64,000 bases of DNA, from contig CM032229.1 of the NCBI GenBank assembly GCA_019009955.1, positions 541,001 to 605,000 of the forward strand, in the 5' to 3' direction. This DNA is from Riptortus pedestris. Lineage: Eukaryota > Arthropoda > Insecta > Hemiptera > Alydidae. The translations under genes were made by a program, and so were the position numbers. The first letter of the stretch is position 1, and each line of letters starts with the position of its first letter. Under the pieces are notes generated by a model. The model saw only the letters and a program-made list of their open reading frames with translations. It did no database searches and was not told the origin of the DNA. This document shows positions 35,734 through 52,632 of this stretch, one piece after another.

Positions 35734-36135
35734 TGTAGCGGTTATTTTAAAAACATATGTTCAATTACTATAATCAACAGTGCAGTTATTTTAAAAACAT
35801 ATGTTAAATTAGTTAACCAAAGTGCTAGGTTACCAGTGAATGAGTGTGCATCTCGCAAGAGCCCATTATATAAAACATTTTTAAAAGACAATTACGTACC
35901 CGCTTTAACTATTGAACGGTAGTAAACGTGAATGCAACGCTTACAAGGACGCTTAACCACAGCCAGGACCTAAAGTGAGTTACATTTTATAGTTAAAAAA
36001 TAATATCTGCCTGGGCGAGGTTATTAAACGGCTAAAGGTTAAGATGTACATTAGCATATGTTTATATTTTTATAAATATAAATATTTTGTTCTTGTATTT
36101 TTGGTTAAGTTCGTCCCTAACATAATAACTTAACA
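35734..36135 (+). mobile_element. 5' LTR of a Ty3/gypsy retrotransposon
   Basis: 402 bp, TGTAGCGG...TTAACA, preceded by AGCC (35730-35733), which recurs after the 3' LTR. Contains two near-identical segments TTATTTTAAAAACATATGTT 47 bases apart, and a TATATAAAA-like sequence near 35867. The next bases, GTGGTGACCCTAACGTGATC, would be the primer binding site; the tRNA is not assigned. Confidence 0.93.
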
Positions 36136-38404
36136 GTGGTGACCCTAACGTGATCTGATAACCGACTAATAGACATTTAATAATTTAATGAAACTCCGAA
36201 TCCCGATCTCACTCCCGGTAATTCTCCGGCCTAGCCTCAACCCGCCCAGGAGTCTATTACACATCGACCTCAAATCGATTTATATCAAGGCCCCAGCTTA
36301 CGACTCCCTGGATTCTGGAAACGAACCCAAACTTATGGTTCGCGACAATTGAAGCGGTATTCGCGACTTCCCGCGTAACTTCTAACATGATAAAGTTCCA
36401 GCTCGTCATACCTAAACTTGACTTCGATGTTTTGACTCATGTATCAGACATAGTCACGAATCCGACAGAACAACCGTATGAGGATTTGAAAGCTAGACTG
36501 ATCGGTACTTATGGAGAGTCCGAAACATGCCTCTCGGAGATCAGACCCCTTCCCAGCCCTTCAGAAAAATATAGCAGTTGGCTGGTACCAACGTCTCTAA
36601 TGATTTCATCAGCACTCTCTGGATGGAGAACATACCACCGCGCATGCGACCCATTCTTATATCTACAGGGTACACCTATGTGGAAAAACTGGCGGAAGTA
36701 GCAGATAAAATTTTAGAGGTATCTCCGTCGGCTGAATCATACGCCATCCGAGACGCTTCAGAACCGTGCGCGACAGCAACGCCCGTCTTAACCGCGAACT
36801 CCGCATGCAAATGTGAACCCCGCTTCACAGTTCCCGATAGATATGGAATACCAAATCTTCAAGATTTCACCGTGGAGATAAATGGCAAAAAAATCTTTTC
36901 CAAAATAGATCTGCGAAAGGCATATTATCATATACCCATAGCAGAAAAAGACAGGGAAAAAACTGCCATTATTACTCCATTTGGCCTCATCGAATATAAT
37001 AGAATGAGTTCTGGCCTAAAGAATGCAGGTCAAAGCTTTCAGCGCTTTGTGGACAATCAATTTCGAGTTCTACCCTTCCTGTTAAAGTTTCTTGATGATT
37101 TCTTGATCGCTTCAGACAACGAAGAGCAACACGAGGCTTTTATCCGAAAAGTACTTCGTCGTCTCGACATGAATGGACTCGCTGTGAACCCATCCAAGTG
37201 CATCTTCGGCATGCCAGAGCTTGATTTCCTCGGATTCCATCTGACATCATCAGGCATCACACCTCTAGAGGACAAGGTAAAAGCTATTCTAGAATTCCCT
37301 CTTCCCAAGGACGTTCGCGAACTAAGGCGCTTCATGGGAATGCTGAATTTTTACCGACCCTGCCTTCAAAGCGCTGCTTCTATACAACTACCACTCAATA
37401 GTATTTTGCACAACGTCAAAAAAAAAACGACAAGAATCCCATCAATTGGAACAAAGAAACGCTCAAGGCATTTGAGGACGCTAAGAAGAACCTTGCACAA
37501 GCTGCCGAGCTAGTCTATCCAAACCCAGATGCAGAAATCTCATTAGCATGCAACGCATCTGACATAGGTCTAGCCGCTGTCTAACAGCAAAAACAAGACA
37601 ACCAATAGCATCCTCTAAGCTTCTTCTCTTTGGCCCTCAATAAAGCGCAGAAGAATTATTCTGTCTACGACAGGGAGCTTCTGGCTATATACAAGGCTAT
37701 CAAACTCTTTCAACCTCAACTGGAAGGCAGAGTTTTCTCAATCATCACAGACCATCGCCCGTTAGTCCATGCATTAACCCAAAAACCTGAGTCTGCTTCT
37801 CCTCTCCGCATTCGTTGGTTTACCTACATTAGTTAGTTCACAACTGAGATCATTTATAGACCAGGGAAGGAAAACATAGTCGCGGATTCCCTGTCGAGGA
37901 TTGAGGAAATACAGACTCCAGACGACTTGTTGCCCTTTCCCTCGCTCAGATAGAAGATCAAAAGATCGGTCGACTCCAGGAACAGAAGAATCTGAAGTTT
38001 CAGGCCGTTGAGATACCTGGCACCGATAAGACCCTTCTCTGCAAGATGTCGATAGGCAAGGCACAACCATGCCTCCCAAGGGACTTTAGGCACAGTGCAT
38101 TCGTCAAGGTCCACCACCTTACTCCGGGCCACACAGAGTTCTTCAGGGAGGTGACAAGTTTTTTGAAGTGCAACTCCCAGACCGCGTCGCGACCATATCA
38201 ATAGATCGTCTTAAATCAGCTTTCCTACCCTCCGCTGGACTACACTCAACCATCCAATTCTCCGACATCTCAGTCTAACACCTTACCGTCCTGCCTGAAG
38301 GCACCAGCCGCAGACCATGCACCTCAAGAGCCCTACAGGACCCGATCCGGACGACCAGTGAAAAAAGTACGGTTTCCTGACTCCGTCATCTAGGAGGGGA
38401 ATCC
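36136..38404 (+). pseudogene. Internally deleted gypsy gag-pol
   Basis: Only 2.27 kb of internal sequence, against roughly 4-5 kb in an intact element. The order is: capsid remnant (PWILETNPNLWFATIEAVF, about 36305; KFQLVIPKLDFDV; PYEDLKARLIGTYGESE), a frameshift near 36575, the rest of capsid (AGTNVSNDFISTLW, EKLAEVADKILE), then an abrupt change near 36800-36840 into reverse transcriptase (DRYGIPNLQDFT, FSKIDLRKAYYHIP, FLDDFLIAS with both aspartates, LDFLGFHLT). Protease and the start of reverse transcriptase are gone. RNase H follows (YSVYDRELLAIYKA, TDHRPLVHAL), interrupted by an A-run frameshift at about 37413 and a TAA near 37580. Of integrase only the linker before the catalytic core (about 38080-38135) and the C-terminal domain (EVQLPDRVATISIDRLKSAF, about 38163) remain; the DDE core is absent. 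Dead element. Confidence 0.88.
38391..38402 (+). other. Polypurine tract before the 3' LTR
   Basis: AGGAGGGGAA immediately upstream of TGTAGCGG, the expected primer for plus-strand DNA synthesis. Confidence 0.75.
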
Positions 38405-38813
38405 TGTAGCGGTTATTTTAAAAACATATGTTCAATTACTATAATCAACAGTGCAGTTATTTTAAAAACATATGTTAAATTAGTTAACCAAAGTGCTAGG
38501 TTCCCAGTGAATGAGTGTGCATCTCACAAGAGCCCATTATATAAAACACTTTTAAAAGACAATTACGTGCCCACTTTAACTATTGTACGGTAGTAAATAT
38601 GAGTGCAACGCTTACAAGAACGTTTAACCACAGCCAGGACCTAAAGTGAGTTACATTTTATAGTTAAAAAAATAATATCAGCCTGGGCGAGGTTATTAAA
38701 CGGCTAAAGGTTAAGATTTACATTAGCATATGTTAATGTTTTTATTTTTATAAATATAAATATTTTGTTCTTGTATTTTTGGTTAAGTTCGTCTCTAACA
38801 TAATAACTTAAGA
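38405..38813 (+). mobile_element. 3' LTR of the gypsy element
   Basis: 409 bp, matching the 5' LTR with roughly fifteen to twenty differences by eye (about 4 percent), including a 7-base extra stretch near 38731 and CA to GA at the terminus. Followed by AGCC (38814-38817), the 4-bp target duplication. Confidence 0.93.
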
Positions 38814-38817
38814 AGCC

Positions 38818-40297
38818 ATTAAGATATCAGCCAATTTTATTTTTATAATATTCGATTTCCTTCATCATCCTGTCTATACACCTTTGATGGATGGCGACCT
38901 CAGCCACATTCAGTGAGTGGGTTTATTTTTCACAAACTGGGGGAGGGGGGAGGTCCTTGAGACGTGATTATCAAATACTGTTAATGAAGGCAGTGTTTAC
39001 AACCCGATGGCATTGTTATTCCTTTTCGAAATTCCGCTCTCTCACCTCTCATCACCAACCCGATTCCAGCCTTAGATACACTAGAACTATAGCCGGAGTT
39101 AACAATTTTATTGGCCCCCAATGCCGAACCAAACTAAACAAAACTCGGTATGTGAGTTAGCATAAATCTGTTCATGGATATAAGCTATATTAACACTTCT
39201 AACAAAAAGTTTGAACAAGAGTGGAGATTCTTAGGGATGGATGAAATGAAAAATCCCCATATTTCGTTAAGTATTTGTTTTGCCGCAAACATTCACTTAG
39301 TAAAAGTTGTTTATTTTTTTATTTGAATAACTTTGTTAAATGAGTTTTCGTAAAATAATAGTCCTTGAACAAGATTTTCTCTTAAACCTTTAACTTGAGC
39401 CGACAATTATAGTGAAGCTGGTTTGGTCTTTAGACTGCATAAATATACTTTAAAAAAGTAGATAGATATTTTAAATGACGAATATTAGTTTGCTGTTCTT
39501 TTTCTTTGAAAATCTGACTTTAGGCCGAGTAGTTAAGTGGTGCTACCTATGTATGTACCGATTGATATGTGCTCATTGAACATTATTTGATTGTGGCATA
39601 TTACGATGATGGCTTGGGTTCGATCTAAGCATGATTCGGGTTAGTGAAGAAAAATAATATAAATCTCCGCGCCCCCCGTCACCACACTCTCTTAATCTAA
39701 CTTCAGTCATGGTTATGTAACATTTATCGGAGTAATTTATTTTCACTCAGATAAGTAAATTAATATAATAATCTGATGGTTCCAATTTCATGATAACTCA
39801 TGTTTAATAATTCAAAAAAACCAAAGCAGATATGGTAACAGTATGTGAGAGCAGGGAAACAGACACATCATGCTCTACGCCAGCTAGTGTCATAGTCGCG
39901 GTTTCGGATAGGCTTTTCCCGGGGAAGGGGTGGATAGTGCTAAATAATGACCAACACTATCTTTTATTTCTGTTTACATTGTTTTAAATAATGAAGGGGG
40001 ACTGAGTAGGAAGTGATTTTCTTTTAATTATTTTTTTTTATTGTATGATTCACATTTATTCTGCAGGACCCGAGACAAGTACAGAGGAGTTCAATGGTTA
40101 CCAGAAGGCTATGGATGCAATGGAGATTAATAGTTTTTCTCAAATGCATTTTTTTTTTGTTTTGTTTTTTAAGTATTTCCCTACATAGTAAGCTTATGCA
40201 TCCCATGCATATTTGGATTATATGTGCATTTTGTCAAAACATTTAACAATTTTATATAATAATATATATACATATTATTATAATAAAATATATACTG
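38818..40297. other. AT-rich DNA with R3 copy 3 and a possible tRNA-like sequence
   Basis: 39060-39330 matches dispersed repeat R3 (CTATAGCCGGAGTTAACAAT, AAACTAAACAAAACTCGG, TTTTGCCGCAAACATT). 39527-39640 has a box A-like TAGGCCGAGTAGTTAAGTGG and a box B-like TTGGGTTCGATCTAAGC, about 80 bases apart, perhaps another SINE head. Nothing else is recognised. Confidence 0.4.
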
Positions 40298-40809
40298 CTG
40301 AAACGTTAGGTAAGGTTAGAAGAAGCTTCCACCAGAGCCGAACAGTTACGGAAACGCCCAATCTAATCCGAACAATACCCGACCACATGCCCCACACACT
40401 TAATAAAAATGCAAATATCTCGGTTAATATTCAAGAGAGAGAATAAATTTATATGACAATATTTATAGTAAATTTAATTTTCAATAAGGATTGGTCGAAT
40501 TTTCGAACCCCCCTCCCCGTCTAAAACCCCCTCCCTCTGGTCCGATTTCCCTATTGACGAACTTGATCTGTCTTTTTACATAAAACGGTTAAAAATCCAG
40601 TTTCAGAGGGAGAGGGAGAGGAAGAGGGAGAGGGAGAGGGAGAGAGGGAGAGGTAGAGGGAGAGGAAGAGGGAGGGAGGTAGGGAGGGAGGGAGAGGGAG
40701 GGAGGAGGTGGGAGGGAGGGAGAGGGAGGGAGGGAGGGAGGGACGGACGGACAGACATACAGACAGGCAGACAGACAGGCAGGCAGGCAGAAAGGCAGGC
40801 AGGCAGACA

Positions 40810-40842
<33 letters not shown>

Positions 40843-41065
40843 ACAGGCAGGCAGGCAGGCAGGCAGGCAGACAGACTGACAGACAGGCAGGCAGACAGGC
40901 AGGCAGGCAGGCAGACAGACAGACAGACAGATATAGAACTTTGAATGGACCTGATTTTCGTCATCTCCCTGGGTAGGATCGATGGACATTTGAAGAAATT
41001 GTTCGAAAATCGCGTCATGAGTACGACCTCAATAGCTCATTTACCTCAAGGGAAATCTGCTAAAA
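40298..41065 (+). mobile_element. M-element copy with large GAGG/CAGG/CAGA microsatellite
   Basis: Interior phrases ATCTCGGTTAATATTCAAG (40417) and TTTTTACATAAAACGGTTAA, then the repeat tract, then ATTTTCGTCATCTCCCTGGG, GGATCGATGGACATTTG and the terminus GGGAAATCTGCTAAAAC (41065). Its left region (GGTTAGAAGAAGCTTCCACC) matches the copy at 60489-61316, defining a subfamily. Confidence 0.8.
40598..40932. repeat. Compound GAGG / CAGG / CAGA tetranucleotide array
   Basis: Starts as GAGAGG-type purine repeats (40598-40740), passes through GGAC, and becomes CAGG and CAGA units to 40932. It sits exactly where TA or TAGA repeats sit in other M-elements. It yields meaningless open frames on both strands (Cys-Leu-Pro and Gly-Arg-Gln). 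Confidence 0.95.
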
Positions 41066-42607
41066 CAGATGAGAATTGCAGCTGACCAACCTGTCCTGGC
41101 TTAATTAATTTTGAGATTATAGTTGTACCTCCAATGGCTATTCAGCCTTCAACGCTGATTAAATCTCAAATCCGTAATGAATCGGGCATTGCATTACATA
41201 AACTCATCACGAATGGCCATATATTTTATATTCTGAATAATGCCAGCACAAAGCACATTAAGATTATTATTTATGAATACATAAATATCTAGTTTTTACC
41301 TTTAAATTAGAGTTTTATCCATATTGGAGTTGTCACCATGTGCTCTCATATTTTAGTAGATAACACCAATGGATTTTTATTACATTCACAGCTCTTAACG
41401 TCGATACACTAAATAATATTACAGATGAATTTCGATAATAATTCCCCGTTAAATACACTTTTTGAGCATGTTTTAATCGGCGGGGGCAAAGTTCGACATC
41501 GACTCAGGCAATAAAAGGGAGACGTCACAAAGGATTAAAATCAGTCATATCTCAGATACTGCCGACAGGAGATCTTGGTCCAGGACATGTTGCTAATCCT
41601 TCAGCCCTCAGCAAGTCTACTTCGCGCCTCCACTATCTCACGGCAGAGTCTGATAGAGAACTTCTATAAACACTGCTAAGTGTAGATTGTAATCTAGTTT
41701 AAGTAGAGATAAGTGTCCTCCTTTATAATATTAAAAAGTTCCTCTTCTTATTGATTAATGTTTATTATTGGTAAATATTTAATTATAAATCAATTTATAT
41801 ATATTTAAATTTTGAGTATAGTCGATTATTGGTGAACCCTTTCTAAATTCTTGTTAGTTATTTGGTTGTGGGAATTGTCATCTTTTACAGCTTCCACTGC
41901 CTATTGTCGCAGCCAGATCGCAACAGCTTTCTCACTTGAGAATAGAATATGCTGAAAACGTCATATGCATTATTCGAGTACACGGAAAACCATTTATATG
42001 TTACAGACTTTTCTACTTGGTGTGTGGTTTTCCAATAGTTTGTGAAGTTGTCAAATATACACCTCATTAAGCAAAGGAGTTTATTAAAATTAGGTAAGAA
42101 TTGTCATTTATGCACGTAATGTTTGACAAAGGTAAATTGAGTGGAACACCAACTTTGCCTCGAAGAAAATATAAGAAATTTATTCGGGATGTAAAAGTCA
42201 CGTACATAACGATGCGCTTGTTATATCTTCATCGACAAATGGTATTCTGTTATCGGAGAAGGAAGGGACTATGAGGAAATAGATGGATATATAACGAGGC
42301 ATGTTCCAGAGAGACAGAGGAGGACGGGATAACAGCTGATCATGACTGCAACAGTAAGTACATGTATTGTAGAGAAATATTTAAGCTGAATTTAATGCAC
42401 ACTTAAGGGGTTAATTAGTAATAGAGTAAACATTCCAAGACGGCATAGTGGCGTAAGCTAAGCAGAGTTGCCCTGTAATAAGACCTGTGGAATAGTACTT
42501 GAAATTCTAGATTGACATGAGATATTTAGTGGAACACATGCTCCAAATGATAACCGAATTAGAAAGGGTGGGATTTTACATTAGACTGGGAACTAAAATA
42601 CTGTTAA
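41066..42607. other. No recognisable gene
   Basis: AT-rich. A short segment at about 42345-42360 (ATGACTGCAACAGTAAGTAC) has an ATG followed by a donor-like GTAAGT, but no partner exon is evident. Confidence 0.4.
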
Positions 42608-42822
42608 CCTTTATTATTATTATTTAAAGTCTACTTTTTGATACTATGGCTAATCGGAACGAAATATCTACAAGATACCACCCTCTTCAAGCCGGGGTGA
42701 GACCAAGGGTTGTATTCAATAAGTTCATCAATAAATAAATTACTATTCTCCAGCCGGGATTGGAACTCGCCACTCTAAAATTACCAAGTGAGATTAAGGC
42801 CAACGGTTTAAATGCAAAAACC
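42608..42822 (-). mobile_element. tRNA-derived SINE, old diverged copy
   Basis: Inverted SINE with ATTATTATTATTTAAAGTCT, GGCTAATCGGAACGAAATAT, CCACCCTCTTCAAGCCGGGG and GGGATTGGAACTCGCCACTC. Clearly more diverged than copies A-C. Confidence 0.75.
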
Positions 42823-42974
42823 TAATCTAATATTAACTTATATTTAATAATAGACATTATGATTTTCCGATCGTACTCATAATAACAGACATAGGTCGAA
42901 TTTTACCCCTCATTTAAACAGTGTTTAAATGGAGTCCCTCCCCCCACCCTCCTTGCACAATGAAGAAACACGCT

Positions 42975-43206
42975 GGGGCTCAGGTTAGCCATGTGAGTTA
43001 AAGCGTTGACCTTAATCTCACATGGTAAACCTAGAGTGGCAAGTTCGATTCTCGCCTGGGCAAAGGAAATTATTTAGTGACAAAATTCATTAAATAACGT
43101 CCTAAAATCCCACCCTGGCTAGAAAAGGGTGGTAACCTGTTGATAACCCGTCCCAATTAGCCTTAGTTACAAAAAGTGGACGATAACAAATAATAATAAT
43201 AATAAG
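42975..43206 (+). mobile_element. tRNA-derived SINE, copy C, complete
   Basis: GGGGCTCAGGTTAGCC at the left, box B-like AAGTTCGATTCTCGCC, body, and an AATAATAATAATAAG tail. Nearly identical to copies A and B. Confidence 0.9.
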
Positions 43207-43279
43207 AAGAAACACGTTTTATTAAGGGTTACAAAAATACGCTGGGGGGGGGGGGGTAGAAACTCGAATATTTAAAATA

Positions 43280-43925
43280 AAAAGGTCCTTGACGCAAGGG
43301 TTGCGTAATCTAAGCAGATTTTCAAACTGCTGGTATAACACACTCGTGATATCATTTCAACACATTTGTTTTTTTTCAAATTCCACCGCTCATTAACCTC
43401 CCCCCTATTGCTTTTCCGATTTCAGCCATTAACTATTATGATCTTAGAGTTCAATGGAACGGTTAAATATCAAAAACTGTCGACGGTGTAGAACAAATTA
43501 AATTAAAACGAGTAAAGAACGTAAAATCTTAAACGATGGCGTCATCACACAACGTATTTGTAAGTACGTTATCTATAAAATGTTTGTTGAAAACAATATT
43601 AGACAGTTGGCTTTAAATAAAATGGTTCATTATACAACAGATTATAGTTAATGTGACCTGAGTATGAGGAGTGGAGTACTGAAGGCTGAAAACTAAATAA
43701 TACAAACTGAATTCTTGCTTAATATTCAAAATGAAAGGATGCCTGATATCAGCTATTAACGAACTAATCCTTGGGTTAACATAAAACGTTTAAGTATCCC
43801 GTTTGGTAAGGATCAAACAATAATTCCGAACCTTCATTTCCGTCATCCCCGGGGTAGGATCGACGGACATTTGAAAAAACGTTTTGAAAATCGCATCATA
43901 ATTACCACCTCATAAAGCTAGTAAT
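43280..43925 (+). mobile_element. M-element copy, diverged
   Basis: AAAAGGTCCTTGACGCAAGG at the left, GTTGCGTAATCTAAGCAG, interior ACATAAAACGTTTAAGTATC, then GGGTAGGATCGACGGACATT and ATCGCATCATAATTACCACC. No expanded microsatellite. Confidence 0.65.
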
Positions 43926-44217
43926 ATCCAATACAGTGAAGAGTTTACTGTTCTGTCACCTTGAGGATTTTCAAAGTCTTTTTAAACTTGAGTAGAAATG
44001 ATCGCTATCTCGCGCATTGAGTAGAGCTGTTCATATTTGAAGCAATGATACGGCACGTCTAATATTCGAACCATGTTGAGATTAGATGAGTGGAGCATGT
44101 GGGGATGGCAGATATTGGAATCTTCTGAATTTGGTATAATACTCTTTATGTTTAGTTAAATCAGCCAGCCCAGATCAGATGACTCACGTCCCAAATCTGT
44201 GTTCCTGTTAGTTTCAG

Positions 44218-44469
44218 CAGATTCCCCTTAAGGCAAATCACTTAGTGAGGCCCAACTCATGGCGTGATTTCAAATGTCCATCAATTTTAGCAGATTTCCC
44301 CTAAAGGAAATCAGCTATTGTAATCGTTCTGATGACGCGATTTTCGACATTTTTCTTATATATATATATATATATATATATACTATATATATATATATTT
44401 CTGTTACCAATCTAGCGGGCACAAGTTTTGTACCACCATACAAATATATATAGTATGTATACATATTGT

Positions 44470-44530
<61 letters not shown>
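44218..44530 (-). mobile_element. Two M-element right ends, one inserted in the other, with TA/TG arrays
   Basis: The first inverted end (AGCAGATTCCCCTTAAGG, 44218) runs to CAAATGTCCATCAA and is interrupted by a second (TTTTAGCAGATTTCCCCTAA, 44289). The second continues to (TA)n at 44357-44398, CTGTTACCAATCTAGCGG, then a further (TA)n(TG)n at 44477-44533. Confidence 0.65.
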
Positions 44531-44539
<9 letters not shown>

Positions 44540-44540
<1 letters not shown>

Positions 44541-44991
44541 TGTATGTACTACTACAAATAGAAATGGTTTCCCGTGAAAATATAAAGATTGTGGATTAAC
44601 TTATGAAGAAATCGTCCAGTTATTTCCGTTACATACAGAATTGAAATGCTCCGTGACAGGCGCAATAACCGTAACGCCATTCAGTTTCAATACTCGTGAA
44701 GTAAAATGTGCCAATTGTTCGAATTGTATTCATAATGATCTTTCGTCAAAATATAAATATTTGGCTAACTATTAAAATAACTAGACAACATATTTAAATA
44801 TTTTTTTTTTAAATTTAATTTATCTTTTAGACAGTGAAATAAAGGTTCGTATATCTCAAAAAAAAAAAAACAATTTTGAATATTAGTTACTATATTAGGG
44901 GGAGGGGGGATTCAAACAACAGTTATGATTAATTAATTTCAAAAATAAAAAAGTTTGGGTTTTTTTTCACAATTTACTCGAATTTTGGATT
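44540..44991. other. Upstream region of the silk-like gene
   Basis: AT-rich. An AAAATAAAAAAG run at about 44940-44952 could serve as a TATA-like element roughly 40-50 bases before the start codon, but I cannot place the transcription start. Confidence 0.3.
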
Positions 44992-50322
<5,331 letters not shown>

Positions 50323-50517
50323 AGTACACATATTGTATTCCAACAGGTGACCACTCTACAATAGTAATTTAAATTAGGCCATACGCCTTACAGCTAGCTA
50401 CAAGCTCCACCGTCTATGTAAGCGCACAATATAATATATTTTGTTCTCAGTAGAAAGAAAAAACGTAAAAGCATAGAAGTTCTCTGAAAAATATATTTGT
50501 TAAATTACAACTTGAGT

Positions 50518-50543
50518 AATAAATAACCAAAACCAATAATAAA
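50518..50543 (+). terminator. Polyadenylation signals of the silk-like gene
   Basis: AATAAA at 50518-50523 and again at 50538-50543, about 200 bases after the TGA stop (50320-50322). Confidence 0.65.
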
Positions 50544-51365
50544 CTGAAACACACATTTTATGCCGACCAGCTACACCAATATTGACTTCCTCTCCTTTTT
50601 TCTTGATCATTATATGTATATGTAATATATAGGTGGATATAGGAAGATGTATGTATGTATGTTTGTTAAACTTTTAGCTCTTTTATTACTGCCTTTTTAT
50701 AATAAGTTATTTTTATTTTTTTAATTAGTTTATATTGTTTTTTATGGATTTATCTTTACTTCACTTAGTCTTTTTTTGCGGAGGAAGATTAAATGTATGA
50801 TTTTTTTGTGTGCACGCACTCCTGATGACACGTGTTCTTTGACTTCTACACTATGTTTGTCAATATTAAACTCGTGTTAATTTATATCCTCACTTTAATT
50901 TTTATTATTCAGTTCTTATGTTGTTCACCATATATATGCAACAGTTAAAGCTCTAGTAGTCCTGATTTCCATTCCCAAAATATATTATCCTCTGCGTTTG
51001 GGGCCATACCAACGCGACCTAAACGTTTTATGGAAAACTGAATATACTATAAGAAACTCATCAGACATACAGCAATGGTATATACATTGACTACACTCAA
51101 GAAGACAATTAACTTCTATAGATGAAGTGAACATTGAACGGTTGAATTATTCATAGAAGAATTCTATGCTACCAAAGGAATGACGGTTCATGGTTAACAA
51201 CAGATAATCCTAGGGGATGCGTAAAATCTGCCAAATATGCTATTATATTTTTACGGTATATAACATGCGGAATTTTTATTGTATTATAATACTAACTTGG
51301 TCAGAGATGGGATAGTGTGCTTCTCGAAGAGAAAATCACATTTTTAGGAATGGGGGGGGGTCAGA
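50544..51365. other. No recognisable feature downstream of the silk-like gene
   Basis: AT-rich. A G-run at 51353-51360 precedes the next M-element. Confidence 0.4.
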
Positions 51366-51805
51366 AAAATGAAGTGTCCTTCACGCACGGGCTGCGAATA
51401 CTAAGCAGATTTCCCAAGTGCATAACAGATATGTGACCTTCTCTCAGCACATATTCCCTATTTCCATGTAAAAGTAGAAGGCCGGGGGGGGGGGCTGGTA
51501 ACTGAAGACTGCAAACAAGAAAGCACGTATAACTTGCTTAATATTTGAGTTGTGAAAAACAGGCAATGAACAACGATTGTAGATCATCAATAAATTAACA
51601 AGATTGCTCCTCTAACATTTTACAATGTCAAACATAATAACGGAAATATTTTGTATTTTCGATTTCACCCACTGGCACGATTTTAGCCATTAGCGAACTT
51701 GACTTTTATTTTTGCAACACTTATATATCAAGTTTGATGGCAATGAAACAAACATTGTGACGGCTAGAGTATCTATGTATAGTATCTCTCTCTCTCTCTC
51801 TCTCG

Positions 51806-51882
<77 letters not shown>

Positions 51883-51987
51883 ACGGGCCTCATTTTCGTC
51901 ATTACCTAGCTAGGACATTCGAGGATTATTTTTTTTAAATCGCGTTATGAGTATGACATCAATTGCACGTAAGAGAAATGTGCTAAA
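51366..51987 (+). mobile_element. M-element copy with (TC)n(TA)n microsatellite
   Basis: Left end GAAGTGTCCTTCACGCACGG then CTGCGAATACTAAGCAG. The microsatellite at 51785-51877 is (TC)n then (TA)n. ATTTTCGTCATTACCTAGC and the terminus AAATGTGCTAAAA follow at 51987. Confidence 0.75.
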
Positions 51988-52460
51988 ATGTGCAAGTATC
52001 TCGGTTTGTATTTGAGTTAGAGTACCAATTTATCTCTCAACTTTATGTACAAAAGAAAAAATTGTAACTTGATTTTGTATTTAAAATTTTTCGATGCAAC
52101 TCATAATTGATATTTTATCTTCTTGATTTTACCATTCCTTTATATCCCCCCCCCTCCATGTATGATAAAACCAATAGTTATATTATACCTTGAATTGAGA
52201 CATTCCTTGATATATTGGTTTATCTCTAACGTAAAATAAGTGGGGCTGAAAACAAAATGCACCCTAATAACTAGGTAAATCCGAAATTTGTGCAAAAACA
52301 ATAAAGAACAATAATTGTAGAAAATTAAATTTTCTGTATGATTGATTGGATGAACAAAAACTTTCTAATCAACTCATAATAATGAGCACATTTCGATTAC
52401 CATATTGCCTCTTACTAGCACCCCCCCCCCTCAAGAACGTAAGTGCTTATTAAAGAGTAA
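51988..52460. other. Diverged M-element-like and unassigned AT-rich DNA
   Basis: Phrases such as AAGTATCTCGGTTTGTATTT (52001) recall the M-element interior, suggesting an older copy on the plus strand. Runs of C occur at 52148-52155 and 52422-52431. Confidence 0.4.
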
Positions 52461-52478
52461 ATGTGTGTGTGTGTGTGG

Positions 52479-52510
<32 letters not shown>

Positions 52511-52632
52511 TTGAAACCCCTTTTCTTTTTCTTTCATCTCTTATCTAGGGATCGATGGACATTTGAAGAAATGTTTGTCCAAAAACGCTTCAGGAGTAGA
52601 AACTCAGGAGCTGATTTTCCTAAAGGGCGTTT
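52461..52632 (+). mobile_element. M-element right half with (GT)n(TA)n
   Basis: (GT)n at 52461-52496 and (TA)n to 52510, then TTTCATCTCTTATCTAGGGA, TCGATGGACATTTGAAG and GAGCTGATTTTCCTAAAGGG. Confidence 0.65.

Noticed and set aside
40551..41018. Frames of 128-155 codons rich in Cys-Leu-Pro over the CAGG/CAGA array
   Set aside because: Pure microsatellite translation without gene signals.
42345..42360. ATGACTGCAACA|GTAAGT as first exon of the silk-like gene
   Set aside because: Possible in phase, but it is 3 kb away across SINE and M-element insertions. ATGAAG|GTAAGC at 44992 is much nearer and gives a better signal peptide.
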